DNA from: Rhodospirillales bacterium
GTDB taxonomy: Bacteria > Pseudomonadota > Alphaproteobacteria > Rhodospirillales > Thalassospiraceae
DNA: 64,000 nt
Assembly (NCBI GenBank): GCA_019634165.1
Contig: JAHQVT010000012.1
Coordinates: 419,342 to 483,341, forward strand
Direction of reading: 5' to 3'
A program made the translations under genes and the position numbers. Shown here piece by piece: positions 1 through 8,308 of the stretch (position 1 is the stretch's first letter; each line of letters opens with the position of its first letter). The notes under the pieces were generated by a model. It saw only the letters and a list, made by a program, of their open reading frames with translations. It was not told the origin of the DNA and ran no database searches.

Positions 1-168
1 ATTAAATGCAAGACGCATGACCACGTTGGCGACCGTGTTGATCGCCATGATCACGATACTCCACCCCAAAAGCTGCCGCTCGACCACGGATAACCCGTCA
101 TCAAGCCGTTTCAGAATGCCCAGCACCCCACCGCTTAGGGCGGGGGTCTCCCCGTTAGAGTCTGACAT
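1..168 (-). CDS. TRAP transporter small permease (DctQ-like), partial
   Basis: The first 56 codons of a gene that continues past the left edge. The start ATG is set by a strong AAGGAG-type ribosome binding site just upstream. The reading is a hydrophilic N-terminus of about 25 residues, then an LDDGLSVVERQLLGWSIV-type segment leading into a first membrane helix, which is typical of the four-helix small permease of TRAP uptake systems. The family pairs with a large permease and a periplasmic binding protein. A binding protein lies at 1940 on the other side of the MocR regulator, which supports the call. The transported compound cannot be read from the sequence. Confidence 0.72.
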   Translation of the reverse strand, partial: MSDSNGETPALSGGVLGILKRLDDGLSVVERQLLGWSIVIMAINTVANVVMRLAFN

Positions 169-302
169 ACGACCTCCTTGATGCGCGTGCGATACATTGT
201 TGTAAAACGTGGTGTGTGATGAATGGTTCCCCCACACCTATCGTCATTCGCTTCGCGCCAGATTGGTCAGAATAAAAACGCTTTGTGACGGTTCAATCAG
301 AT

Positions 303-320
303 TTTTGTCATGACACAAAA
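303..320. promoter_or_regulatory. Operator-like palindrome upstream of the TRAP permease gene
   Basis: The site TTTTGTCATGACACAAAA has TTTTGT and ACAAAA arms around CATGAC. A near-identical 18-mer (one base different) lies at 1795-1812 before the TRAP binding protein gene. This copy is in the upstream region of the small permease gene, just beyond the stop of the regulator gene. It is probably a binding site of the neighbouring MocR-type regulator. Confidence 0.55.
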
Positions 321-322
321 AA

Positions 323-1720
323 TCAATACATTACGTCGAAGCCATGGACGCCTGGCATTTGATCCATCGTATGACGAATTTGCATTAATCCCCGATGGGT
401 TGTTGGTGTATCTGGTGCACCGCCAAGGCAGATGCGAATGGCATTGGGGCGGGGGACTTTTACGGTCATGAACGGGTCAGAAATCGTAACAGCCACGCCA
501 TTTTTACGCAGTTCTGAGGCAAACCATTCTTCCTGCCAGTGTTCAGGAATCCGCACCCACGCACTAAGCGATGTCGGGTGGTGGCGGACAACCGCATCGC
601 CCAGAATTTCGGCAACAAGGGCCTGCCTTTCACGCATCAGGGCGCGTTGGACCGTAACGGCCTGATCAACCGTTCCATCCAGAATCCAGCGTGCGCCGAT
701 CTCTGCCATCAATGGAGTCCCCATCCAGCCGGTGACGCGCAGCACGCTGCTGGCGCGAATTGAAAGGTGCTGTGGAACGGTCAAAAAACCGGTGCGCAAA
801 CCGGGCATGACGATTTTGGTCAAGCTTGAAACATGGAAGCCAAGTTTTGGCAGGAAGCTGGTAATGGTCGGCAGGTTTTGTTCAAGAAGCGGGCGGTAGA
901 CATCATCCTCGATGACATATACGCCGTAATGTTCGGCGATCTCGGCGATTTTTTTACGCCGTTCCAACCCCATTAAACAGTTGGTCGGATTGGTGAAAAT
1001 GGGTGTGACCACAAGGGCGCGGATCTGACGGTGTTGGCATTCACGCTCAAATGCTTCGGGCAGGATGCCTTCTTCGTCCGTCGGCAAAGCACCCAGTTTG
1101 AACCGTAAAATACTGGCTGTGCCAATCACACCATGATCGGTCAGGCTTTCGGTCAGGACCACATCATCGGGCTGCACAATCGTTGAAAGGGCGGTAAAGA
1201 CGCCTTGGGCGGCCCCATTGGTGATGAGGAGGTTGGGGATGGTAACATCGACCCCCATGCTGGCCAGCCAGTTGCAGCCAATTTCGCGATGATATTCAAA
1301 CCCTGCAACCGGACGGCAGCTTTCCATCCAGCCATGATGGGGTTCTTCTGCAAGTTTGGCATGTATCTGGCGCGATAAATCATTGTGATAATCGGTATAG
1401 GCGGCCCGAACGATTGAAAGGTCGATCAAGTCCGGTTGGCGATTATCAAGGATAAAGGTCGATGCCCGGTCCGTCAGGCGGGCCTGAACAAAGGTGCCGC
1501 GCCGTCTTTCGGAGCGTAAATAACCCTGTCGCTCAACTTCCTTATAAGCAGCACTGACGGTTTGGACGCTGACTTTAAGGCGATATGCCAATTCCCGATG
1601 GGTTGGCATGCGGACATCATGGCGCAGGCGTCCCGACTCGATGTCGGTGATTATTGCTTCGACCAGTGCCTTGTATTTCGGCCCTGTTTCCCCGCTTAGA
1701 TCTATGTCTGGCAACCACAT
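323..1720 (-). CDS. MocR-type (GntR/aminotransferase) transcriptional regulator
   Basis: A 465-residue regulator with an N-terminal GntR winged helix (about residues 10-80, including a PTHRELAYRLKVSVQTVSAAY recognition region) fused to a class I aminotransferase-like domain (about 110-460). The PLP-binding elements are present: an EDDVYRPL stretch near 271 and the Schiff-base lysine in SSLTK, Lys302. Proteins of this family use PLP as a sensor cofactor and usually control transport or metabolism of amino compounds. The gene sits inside a split TRAP locus, and a conserved 18-base palindrome lies both before the permease gene and between this gene and the binding protein gene. It therefore most likely controls the TRAP genes and itself. 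The aminotransferase operon at 3.7-6.7 kb lacks an obvious copy of the site. Confidence 0.88.
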   Translation of the reverse strand: MWLPDIDLSGETGPKYKALVEAIITDIESGRLRHDVRMPTHRELAYRLKVSVQTVSAAYKEVERQGYLRSERRRGTFVQARLTDRASTFILDNRQPDLIDLSIVRAAYTDYHNDLSRQIHAKLAEEPHHGWMESCRPVAGFEYHREIGCNWLASMGVDVTIPNLLITNGAAQGVFTALSTIVQPDDVVLTESLTDHGVIGTASILRFKLGALPTDEEGILPEAFERECQHRQIRALVVTPIFTNPTNCLMGLERRKKIAEIAEHYGVYVIEDDVYRPLLEQNLPTITSFLPKLGFHVSSLTKIVMPGLRTGFLTVPQHLSIRASSVLRVTGWMGTPLMAEIGARWILDGTVDQAVTVQRALMRERQALVAEILGDAVVRHHPTSLSAWVRIPEHWQEEWFASELRKNGVAVTISDPFMTVKVPRPNAIRICLGGAPDTPTTHRGLMQIRHTMDQMPGVHGFDVMY

Positions 1721-1794
1721 GGTTCGTTTTCTACCCCTTATGTTTTGCCAAACCCTAACATGTCCTCCGGGTTAATGTGTAGGCGTCATTGTTA

Positions 1795-1812
1795 TTTTGT
1801 CATGAAACAAAA
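1795..1812. promoter_or_regulatory. Operator-like palindrome between mocR-type gene and TRAP binding protein gene
   Basis: TTTTGTCATGAAACAAAA differs by one base from the site at 303-320. It lies in the divergent intergenic region, 74 bases from the regulator start and about 128 bases from the binding-protein start, so it could serve autoregulation and control of the transporter together. Confidence 0.55.
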
Positions 1813-1939
1813 ACGACATTGACCTGATGCAGGAACATTTCAACACTTTGCCCGTTCATAACATTGATGTGCCAATCAAGCGCCACCGATTCCGGGCAAA
1901 GACCCGGAAGCTGCGCGTAATAACAAGGGAGACTTCGAT

Positions 1940-2959
1940 ATGAGTTTGAACAAACTCCTCAAGGCGACTCTATCTGCTGCGGCCCTGTTTGCAGTAGCCG
2001 GAACCGCCGCCCACGCTGAAGAATGGAAATTTGCCCACGAAGAAAGCCCGGGCGATGTTCAGGACCTCTATGCTCAGGAATTCAAACGTCTGGTGGAAGA
2101 AAAAACCAGCGGTGATGTAACGGTTACCATCTACACATATGGTCAGCTTGGGACGGAAAACGACATTACCGAATTAACTGCTGCGGGGGCGATCCAGTTC
2201 TCGAACGCATCTCCGGGGCATTTGGGGACTTTTGTTCCTGAAATTCAGGTCTTTGGTGTGCCTTACCTGCTGTCGCAGGATAACGATGTGAACAAAAAAG
2301 TTCTTTCGGGCAGCCCGACCATCTATGACGGTCTTGGCAAGGATTTTGAATCCAAAAGCTTGAAGCTTTATACCATGTACCCTGAAGGCGAGATGGTCTG
2401 GACCACCAAGAAAGAAGTCATGAAGCCGGACGATTTTGACGGTGTCAAATTCCGTGTCATGACCTCGCCAATCCTGATCGAAACCTATAAATCGTTTGGT
2501 TCTGATCCGGTGGCATTGCCATGGGGCGAAGTATATTCGGGTCTTCAGACCAACGTCATTGACGCACAGGTAAACCCGATCTTCTTCATCGAAAGTGCCA
2601 AGTTTTACGAAGTTACCGACTATCTGATTTATGCCGGTCAGCAGCAATACACGACGACGGTTGTGTCGAATGCCGACTTCTATGCAGGTCTTTCAGATGA
2701 TCGTAAAGCGATGCTTGCGGACGTCAAAGCCGAACTTGATGACTTCATTTATGATGCCCAAACCAAGGCAAATGAAGCCGCCCTTGGCCGTATCAAAGAA
2801 GCCAAGCCTGACATCAAGGTTATTCGTCTGAGTGACGAACAACGTGCTGCGTTCAAAGATGCTTCCAAAGGCATTGGTGCCAGCCTTGTTGACGAAGTTG
2901 GTGGCGATACTCAGGAAGTTCTCGACGCCCTTCGTAAGGAATTCGGGACTGCGATGTAA
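1940..2959 (+). CDS. TRAP transporter solute-binding protein (DctP family)
   Basis: A 339-residue periplasmic protein with a signal peptide ending in AHA-EE (about residues 1-26). The mature part has the family landmarks: FAHEESPGDVQDLYAQEFKR at the start, a central KFRVM stretch and an ALPWGEVYSGLQTNVIDAQ segment that carries ligand contacts in DctP proteins. The start has a clear AAGGGAG ribosome binding site. No permease genes follow it; the small permease lies beyond the regulator on the other strand. The family binds carboxylates or related small anions and zwitterions such as ectoine. The substrate here is unknown; control by a MocR-type regulator hints at an amino compound. Confidence 0.9.
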   Translation: MSLNKLLKATLSAAALFAVAGTAAHAEEWKFAHEESPGDVQDLYAQEFKRLVEEKTSGDVTVTIYTYGQLGTENDITELTAAGAIQFSNASPGHLGTFVPEIQVFGVPYLLSQDNDVNKKVLSGSPTIYDGLGKDFESKSLKLYTMYPEGEMVWTTKKEVMKPDDFDGVKFRVMTSPILIETYKSFGSDPVALPWGEVYSGLQTNVIDAQVNPIFFIESAKFYEVTDYLIYAGQQQYTTTVVSNADFYAGLSDDRKAMLADVKAELDDFIYDAQTKANEAALGRIKEAKPDIKVIRLSDEQRAAFKDASKGIGASLVDEVGGDTQEVLDALRKEFGTAM

Positions 2960-2992
2960 GGGTTAAGCTCTTCCAAAGCTAGAAACTTATAA

Positions 2993-3024
2993 GGCCTCCG
3001 CAAGTTTACTTGCGGGGGCCTTTA
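2993..3024 (+). terminator. Rho-independent terminator after the TRAP binding protein gene
   Basis: A 12-base stem (GGCCTCCGCAAG with CTTGCGGGGGCC, one wobble or mismatch) around a TTTA loop, followed by TTTAT, about 35 bases after the stop codon. Confidence 0.8.
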
Positions 3025-3235
3025 TGCGTTCAATTACTCTTGCTATCCATCGGGCTGTGTATGAACGCACCTTATTAAGGAAACAGCACAGATTGATGTG
3101 TGTGTATTTAACCTGAAAATTCACGTCATTCCTCACAGCTTCAGGGCTTTGTTCGTCTGTTGTTTGACATTGCTGCATCCCGTTTGCGGAAGATGGCAGC
3201 GAATGTCATTGCAATAGAGCCGAAAGGAGTTGGCT

Positions 3236-3649
3236 ATGAATTTCATGACCCTGTTTATGGGAATGCGCGATTTTCTATTTCCGGTTTTGATGTGCGGAGC
3301 AATGCTTCTCGGTGCATTCACGACATCGGCAAAAGCGAGAATTTATAAGGGTGACACGGTTGTAGAACCTGCCGTCTTGAATGAGGCGGCGCCAGAAAGC
3401 GGCCCAACTGTTGAAACTGTGTTGAACGGTTCTGCTGATGCAGATGTTGTCAAAGGGGCCACCAATCCAGGCGGCGAGCAGGGCAATAACTATGACCTTG
3501 TTCTTGATAGCGGTTCGGTCTGGAAGAAGGATGCTACTGGCTACTTTGTAAAGGTACTGGTTCGCGTCAGCGGGTCCCCGCAGAAGACTTGCTCGGTCTA
3601 TGTCGAGAAAGCAGGTAGTGATTATAAAACTGCCTGCATCAAACAGTGA
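3236..3649 (+). CDS. Small secreted protein of unknown function
   Basis: A 137-residue protein. The ATG at 3236 is chosen because AAAGGAG lies six bases upstream; a TTG two codons earlier has no suitable site. Residues 1-31 form a signal peptide with a hydrophobic core ending near TSAKA. The mature region is polar and short, has two cysteines in its C-terminal part (QKTCSVYVEK and KTACIK) that could form a disulfide, and ends in a lysine/glutamine tail. I do not recognise a family. It stands alone between two terminators and faces the aminotransferase gene. Confidence 0.6.
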   Translation: MNFMTLFMGMRDFLFPVLMCGAMLLGAFTTSAKARIYKGDTVVEPAVLNEAAPESGPTVETVLNGSADADVVKGATNPGGEQGNNYDLVLDSGSVWKKDATGYFVKVLVRVSGSPQKTCSVYVEKAGSDYKTACIKQ

Positions 3650-3659
3650 TCCTCACGCA

Positions 3660-3694
3660 TAAAAACAGGGGCCGGTCATGGGCCCGGCCCCTGT
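3660..3694 (-). terminator. Rho-independent terminator of the aminotransferase operon
   Basis: An 11-base GC-rich perfect stem at 3665-3675 and 3684-3694 followed on the minus strand by five T residues. It lies about 60 bases past the aminotransferase stop. Confidence 0.85.
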
Positions 3695-3752
3695 GGAGCA
3701 CCGCGTCTGGAAGAAGGTTTGACGCGGTGGGACTTTCGGTGGACGGCTGTGT

Positions 3753-5153
3753 TTATTTGCCGGCAGCAACTTCGTCGGCAACCGCATCAACGGCCTGTTT
3801 GGCAATGTCGATGACCTTGTCGACTTCTGCCTTGGTGATGCAAAGCGGTGGGGCGAAACCAAGGATGTCGCCATGCGGCATGGCACGCGCAATCATACCG
3901 CGTTCGAGGCAGGCTGCGGAAACGCGCGGACCGATTTTCATGTTCGGATCAAAACGCTCTTTCTTGGTTTTATCAGCAACGAATTCAAGGGCCGCCATCA
4001 GGCCAACGCCACGTGCTTCGCCAACCAGGGGATGATCGTTGAAGGTTTCGCGCATGCGTTGTTGCATGTAACCACCGGTCTCAGCCGAGTTGCCCGTCAG
4101 GTTTTCGCCATCAACGATATCAAGGTTTGCGTTGGCGGCTGCGGCACAGACTGGATGTGCAGAATATGTCCAACCATGACCGAGCGGGCCCATTTTGTCA
4201 GAGCCTTCTTCAAGCACTTTCCAAACGCGTTCGCCAACAATCACACCCGACAGCGGCAGGTAGCCCGATGTTACACCTTTGGCAATCGTGATCAGGTCGG
4301 GTTTGATGCCATAATGCATGGAGCCGAAGTATGATCCGGTACGGCCAAAGGCAGTGACAACTTCGTCGGCAACCAGAAGGACGTCATACTTGTTCAGAAC
4401 GGCCTGAATGGCTTCCCAGTAGCCTTCTGGCGGGGTGATGATGCCGCCCGTGCCCATGACCGGCTCGCCGATGAAGGCGGCAATGGTTTCCGGACCTTCG
4501 CGCAGGATCATTTTTTCAAGATCATCAGCACAGCGCTTGGCGAATTCTGCTTCGGTTTCACCGGCTTCTGCATTCCAGTAATGGTGCGGGCAGGTGGTGT
4601 GCAAAACAGGGGCGCGCGGCAAATCAAATGCGTTATGGAAGGCGGCAAGGCCCGTCAGGCTGCCGGTCATGATCCCGGAGCCATGATAGCCGCGCCAGCG
4701 CGAGATGATCTTTTTCTTCTGCGGCAGGCCACGGATGTTGTTGTAGTACCAGATCAGCTTGATGTTGGTTTCGTTGGCATCCGATCCGGACATGCCGTAA
4801 TAGACGCGCTGCATGCCTTCTGGCGCAGACTTGATGATGCGGTCTGACAGACGAATGACCGGCTCGTTCCCGTGCCCGACATAGGTATGGTAATAGGCCA
4901 GTTCTTTGGCCTGGGCATAAATGGCATCGGCAATTTCGGTGCGGCCATAGCCGATATTCACACAGTAAAGACCGGCGAATGCATCGAGGCTTTCGAGGCC
5001 TTCGGTGTCATGAATGTAAATGCCCTTGCCGCCATTGATGATGCGGTTCGGGGTTTCGCCGTCCGCGTGCTGGCGCATGTTGGTCGACGGATGCATGAAA
5101 TGCGCCCGGTCCATCGCCTGCAGGTCGGCGGTTGAGTTTTTAATAACATTCAT
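3753..5153 (-). CDS. Class III aminotransferase (omega-amino acid/polyamine or GABA type)
   Basis: A 466-residue PLP enzyme of fold type I. The PLP lysine is Lys292 in ITIAKGVTSGY, the cofactor-binding aspartate is Asp263 in VADEV, and GMSGSDANETN near 120 is the phosphate-binding loop. The length and N-terminal HPSTNMRQHADGE region fit the group that includes putrescine:pyruvate, taurine:pyruvate and 4-aminobutyrate transaminases. The start has GGGAG at a good distance. The gene follows a semialdehyde dehydrogenase gene by 42 bases, so the pair probably turns an omega-amine into its semialdehyde and then into the acid. The amine could be GABA, putrescine or beta-alanine; the sequence does not decide. 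Confidence 0.85.
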   Translation of the reverse strand: MNVIKNSTADLQAMDRAHFMHPSTNMRQHADGETPNRIINGGKGIYIHDTEGLESLDAFAGLYCVNIGYGRTEIADAIYAQAKELAYYHTYVGHGNEPVIRLSDRIIKSAPEGMQRVYYGMSGSDANETNIKLIWYYNNIRGLPQKKKIISRWRGYHGSGIMTGSLTGLAAFHNAFDLPRAPVLHTTCPHHYWNAEAGETEAEFAKRCADDLEKMILREGPETIAAFIGEPVMGTGGIITPPEGYWEAIQAVLNKYDVLLVADEVVTAFGRTGSYFGSMHYGIKPDLITIAKGVTSGYLPLSGVIVGERVWKVLEEGSDKMGPLGHGWTYSAHPVCAAAANANLDIVDGENLTGNSAETGGYMQQRMRETFNDHPLVGEARGVGLMAALEFVADKTKKERFDPNMKIGPRVSAACLERGMIARAMPHGDILGFAPPLCITKAEVDKVIDIAKQAVDAVADEVAAGK

Positions 5154-5195
5154 TTTTGTTCTCCCATGTGAATGCGGTTGTATTGGATGCGCGCG

Positions 5196-6683
5196 TTATT
5201 GTTTGAATGCAGCGCAGACATATTTGAGTTCGGTGAATTCTTCGAGACCGTGACGTGATCCTTCGCGGCCAAGGCCAGATTGTTTGACCCCGCCAAACGG
5301 GATCGGTGCGCCGGTAATTTTCACGCAGTTCAGCGCAACCATGCCGTATTCAAGGGCGTTTGAAACGCGGTTCGCGCGGTCATGGTCCTTGGTAAACAGA
5401 TAGGCTGCAAGGCCATATTCGCTGTCATTGGCCTGATTGATGACGTCTTGCTCAAATTCAAATGCCATGACGGGTGCTACCGGGCCAAAAGTTTCTTCGC
5501 GGTAGATTTGCATGTCACTGGTGACATCGGCAAGCAAAGTCGGGGCATAGAACAATCCGCCCATCTTTTTGCCGCCGGTCAAAACACGGGCACCTTTGGC
5601 GCGCGCATCGGCAACATGTTCTTCGCATTTGCCAACCGCACGGTCATGCATCAGCGGGCCAATTTCGACATGTTCCTCGATCCCGTTGCCAACGCGCAGT
5701 TCGGCAATGGCCTTGGCGTATTTATCAAGAAATTCATCATAGATGCCGCTTTGAACAAAGATGCGGTTTGCCGCAAGGCAATCCTGGCCGCTGGTGGCAA
5801 ATTTGGCATTGATCGCATGGGTGACGGCTTCATCGACATCCACATCATCAAACAGAATAAACGGGGCATGACCGCCCAGTTCCATCGACATTTTCTTGAT
5901 GGTCTGTGCACCTTGCGACAAAAGCAACCGCCCGACTTCGGTTGAGCCGGTAAAGGACAGTGCGCGAACAATCGGGTTGCCGCACAGCTCGCCCACCACG
6001 GGGGTCGGATCACCGGTGATGATGTTAAACACGCCAGCCGGTATGCCCGCCCGTTCGGCCAGTTCGGCCAATGCGGTGGCCGAAAACGGTGTTTCGGTGG
6101 CCGGGCGGACAATCATGGTGCAGCCCGCAGCCAAGGCGGCTGCGGCTTTGCGCGTGATCATCGCGCATGGGAAGTTCCATGGGGTGACGGCGGCGGTGAC
6201 GCCGATCGGTTCGCGTTTGACCGACATGTTGCGACCGGGCAGGTGGGATGTGATGTTTTCAACATTCATCCGCTTGGCTTCTTCGGCATAGAACTCAATA
6301 AAGCTTGCGGCATAGTCGATCTCGCCACGCGATTCCGTGATTGGCTTTCCCTGTTCCAAGGTCATGAGAAGAGCCAGATCTTCCTTGTTTTCGATCAGAA
6401 GATCATGCCAGCGCTTGAGCGCATTGGCGCGTTCTTGCGGCAGAAGGGCCGCCCATGTTGGGAGCGCTTTTTTCGCTGCAGCAATTGCCGTACGGGTTTC
6501 AGAAATGCCCATGTTTGGCACGGTGCCGATGAAGCTGCCGTCGAACGGGTTGGTGACTTCGATGGCCTGCAGATTATCGGCAGAGCACCAGCGCCCGTCA
6601 ATATAGGCGTGTTCGCGCAGCAGCCGAAGATCAGCAAGCTGGCTTAACGACACGCAACGCTGTTCTTTTGATTGTGCCGACAT
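5196..6683 (-). CDS. NAD(P)-dependent succinate-semialdehyde dehydrogenase family enzyme
   Basis: A 495-residue aldehyde dehydrogenase. The ATG at 6683 is chosen because AAGGAG lies six bases upstream; an in-frame start nine codons earlier has none. The general-base glutamate lies in MSMELGGHAPF (about Glu268) and the catalytic cysteine in SGQDCLAANR (about Cys302). The VRPATETPFSA segment is the cofactor-binding strand, where an arginine replaces the lysine usual in this family. The gene is first in an operon with the class III aminotransferase, which fits oxidation of a semialdehyde made by transamination, for example succinate or glutarate semialdehyde. No operator matching the upstream MocR-type site was found in front of it. 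Confidence 0.85.
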   Translation of the reverse strand: MSAQSKEQRCVSLSQLADLRLLREHAYIDGRWCSADNLQAIEVTNPFDGSFIGTVPNMGISETRTAIAAAKKALPTWAALLPQERANALKRWHDLLIENKEDLALLMTLEQGKPITESRGEIDYAASFIEFYAEEAKRMNVENITSHLPGRNMSVKREPIGVTAAVTPWNFPCAMITRKAAAALAAGCTMIVRPATETPFSATALAELAERAGIPAGVFNIITGDPTPVVGELCGNPIVRALSFTGSTEVGRLLLSQGAQTIKKMSMELGGHAPFILFDDVDVDEAVTHAINAKFATSGQDCLAANRIFVQSGIYDEFLDKYAKAIAELRVGNGIEEHVEIGPLMHDRAVGKCEEHVADARAKGARVLTGGKKMGGLFYAPTLLADVTSDMQIYREETFGPVAPVMAFEFEQDVINQANDSEYGLAAYLFTKDHDRANRVSNALEYGMVALNCVKITGAPIPFGGVKQSGLGREGSRHGLEEFTELKYVCAAFKQ

Positions 6684-6863
6684 CGGGAACTCCTTGAAAC
6701 GTGCTGGCATGTTTGCGCCAAGCGTGTTTGTTGAACTGCAAGGAGGCTATCAGCAGTTTCTCAGAGGAGGTTTCCGAACTCAGGGCCATTTGATGCGTTT
6801 TTTTTGGCACAGCAGGGGGAAATCGGGATGTTTCTTCTGTCGGGTATTAAAAACGCCTAAAAA

Positions 6864-7109
6864 TCAATCGTCTGCAGGTGTCAGATATTTCTGCACTTCC
6901 TGCCTTTGACGACGTTTTTCAATGACCGTACGGACAATGATCACGGCAAAGAACAAAACCACAATGCTGGTCGACATCGGAAAGGCAAAGGGAATACCAA
7001 CAACAAACAACAATGCGCCAAGGATGCTGCCACCCAAGATCACGATAAAGCCGCCAAGGATGACGACGGCAATAACGGTGGCCAGCAGGATGGAGGCGAT
7101 CTTATTCAT
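6864..7109 (-). CDS. Small two-helix membrane protein
   Basis: An 81-residue protein made of two long hydrophobic helices (about residues 5-30 and 34-62) and a basic/acidic cytoplasmic tail (EKRRQRQEVQKYLTPADD). The composition is coherent for a membrane protein. No clear ribosome binding site precedes the ATG. The family is not recognised. An overlapping plus-strand open frame here is the 5' extension of the glycosyltransferase frame and is unlikely to be coding. Confidence 0.55.
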   Translation of the reverse strand: MNKIASILLATVIAVVILGGFIVILGGSILGALLFVVGIPFAFPMSTSIVVLFFAVIIVRTVIEKRRQRQEVQKYLTPADD

Positions 7110-7247
7110 TCAAGGACAGTCTTTGTTGGAAAGAGGCGAAATATAGGGCCAATTATCGACATGAATGGCGGCAAAAAGTTGACCGAAGCGCAGTCAGGTG
7201 CGAAACCTTCAATCAACCATATCCAACCTTATAAAGAATTTGTCCGC

Positions 7248-8207
7248 ATGACCAAAGTTTCCTTCGTTGTCACAGTTTTCAACAAAGAAGAGTACCTGCC
7301 GCTTGTGATCCGATCACTTGACGCGCAAATAGGGGACTTTGAACGGGAATATGTTTTTGTCGATGACGGGTCATCCGATCGTTCGGTCGAGGTGATCAAA
7401 GAATGCACCAAGGACGCAGAATTTACGGTTCAGATCGTCAGTCAGGTCAATCAGGGCGCATCGGTTGCCCATGATGCCGGGGTTGCCGCGGCAACCGGTG
7501 ACTGGATCAAGTTTTGCGATGGTGATGATTTGCTGGCCCCGGATGCGACACGTAATTTGTTAGCGGCATGTGAGCGCCATAATACGGAACATGCTTGGGG
7601 CGATCTGGAATATTTTGAATTTGGCGGGGAAAAAGACCCGCTGGATCGACCATCTTCGGAATTGCCAGAGGATTATCAAAGCATTGATGACGGGCTTAGT
7701 TTTTTTATCCGCAACTGTCCGGCCAATTCAACTTCGATGTTGATTGGACGTGAATTCTATTTGCGGGCAGGTGGTTGTAACAAGGCGTTGGTTTCGCCTG
7801 ATCAGATGCTGTTTTTGCGTCTGTTCCGCACCGGGCCGGGGGTTCATTTGCAAGGGGCTGTTGGTTTGCTGCCGGATGCGGCACCGGGGCGTTTGTCATC
7901 GCAAAAGGGACGGTCGCGCTATGAGTCTGTTTTGGCCCTACATACCGTAATGACAGAAGCACCAGGTATTCCAGCACGTCATATGGCAGAAGCCTATCGT
8001 CGGGCAACGGCGCGGGCCTATCGTTTTGATCGCCGCAATCATGGCAAGATTATTTCTGCCCACCTGATGCGGTATCTGGAAAGCAAACTTATGGTGCCAG
8101 CTCGTCCGCAAGATCGGGTGTATGCGGCCCTTGGTGCCTTTACCGATGATGGTCGTATAGAACGTCCGGAAAACTGGAAGCCAGCAGCTATTCGCACACC
8201 ATCCTGA
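7248..8207 (+). CDS. Family 2 glycosyltransferase
   Basis: A 319-residue GT-A fold enzyme. It opens with VSFVVTVFNKEEYLPLVIRSL, the usual first strand of family 2, followed by YVFVDDGSSDRS and the FCDGDDLL motif in the DxD position that binds metal and nucleotide sugar. The frame is open far upstream, but the protein starts matching the family at the ATG at 7248; an ATG at 7161 is a possible alternative. No other polysaccharide genes are nearby, so the acceptor is unknown. The C-terminal part is less conserved. The gene ends in a strong bidirectional terminator. Confidence 0.8.
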   Translation: MTKVSFVVTVFNKEEYLPLVIRSLDAQIGDFEREYVFVDDGSSDRSVEVIKECTKDAEFTVQIVSQVNQGASVAHDAGVAAATGDWIKFCDGDDLLAPDATRNLLAACERHNTEHAWGDLEYFEFGGEKDPLDRPSSELPEDYQSIDDGLSFFIRNCPANSTSMLIGREFYLRAGGCNKALVSPDQMLFLRLFRTGPGVHLQGAVGLLPDAAPGRLSSQKGRSRYESVLALHTVMTEAPGIPARHMAEAYRRATARAYRFDRRNHGKIISAHLMRYLESKLMVPARPQDRVYAALGAFTDDGRIERPENWKPAAIRTPS

Positions 8208-8258
8208 TCATAGTATTCGATCATAAGGATGTTTGGTTCACGGGCGTTTGATATTAGA

Positions 8259-8294
8259 AAACCCAGCATCGGTTTCTTGATGCTGGGTTTTTTT
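8259..8294. terminator. Bidirectional terminator between glycosyltransferase and ABC fusion genes
   Basis: A 12-base perfect stem (AAACCCAGCATC with GATGCTGGGTTT) around an eight-base loop, followed by T runs on the plus strand and a shorter TTTTCT on the minus strand, between two convergent genes. Confidence 0.9.
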
Positions 8295-8308
8295 GGCGAT
8301 CATATGTC

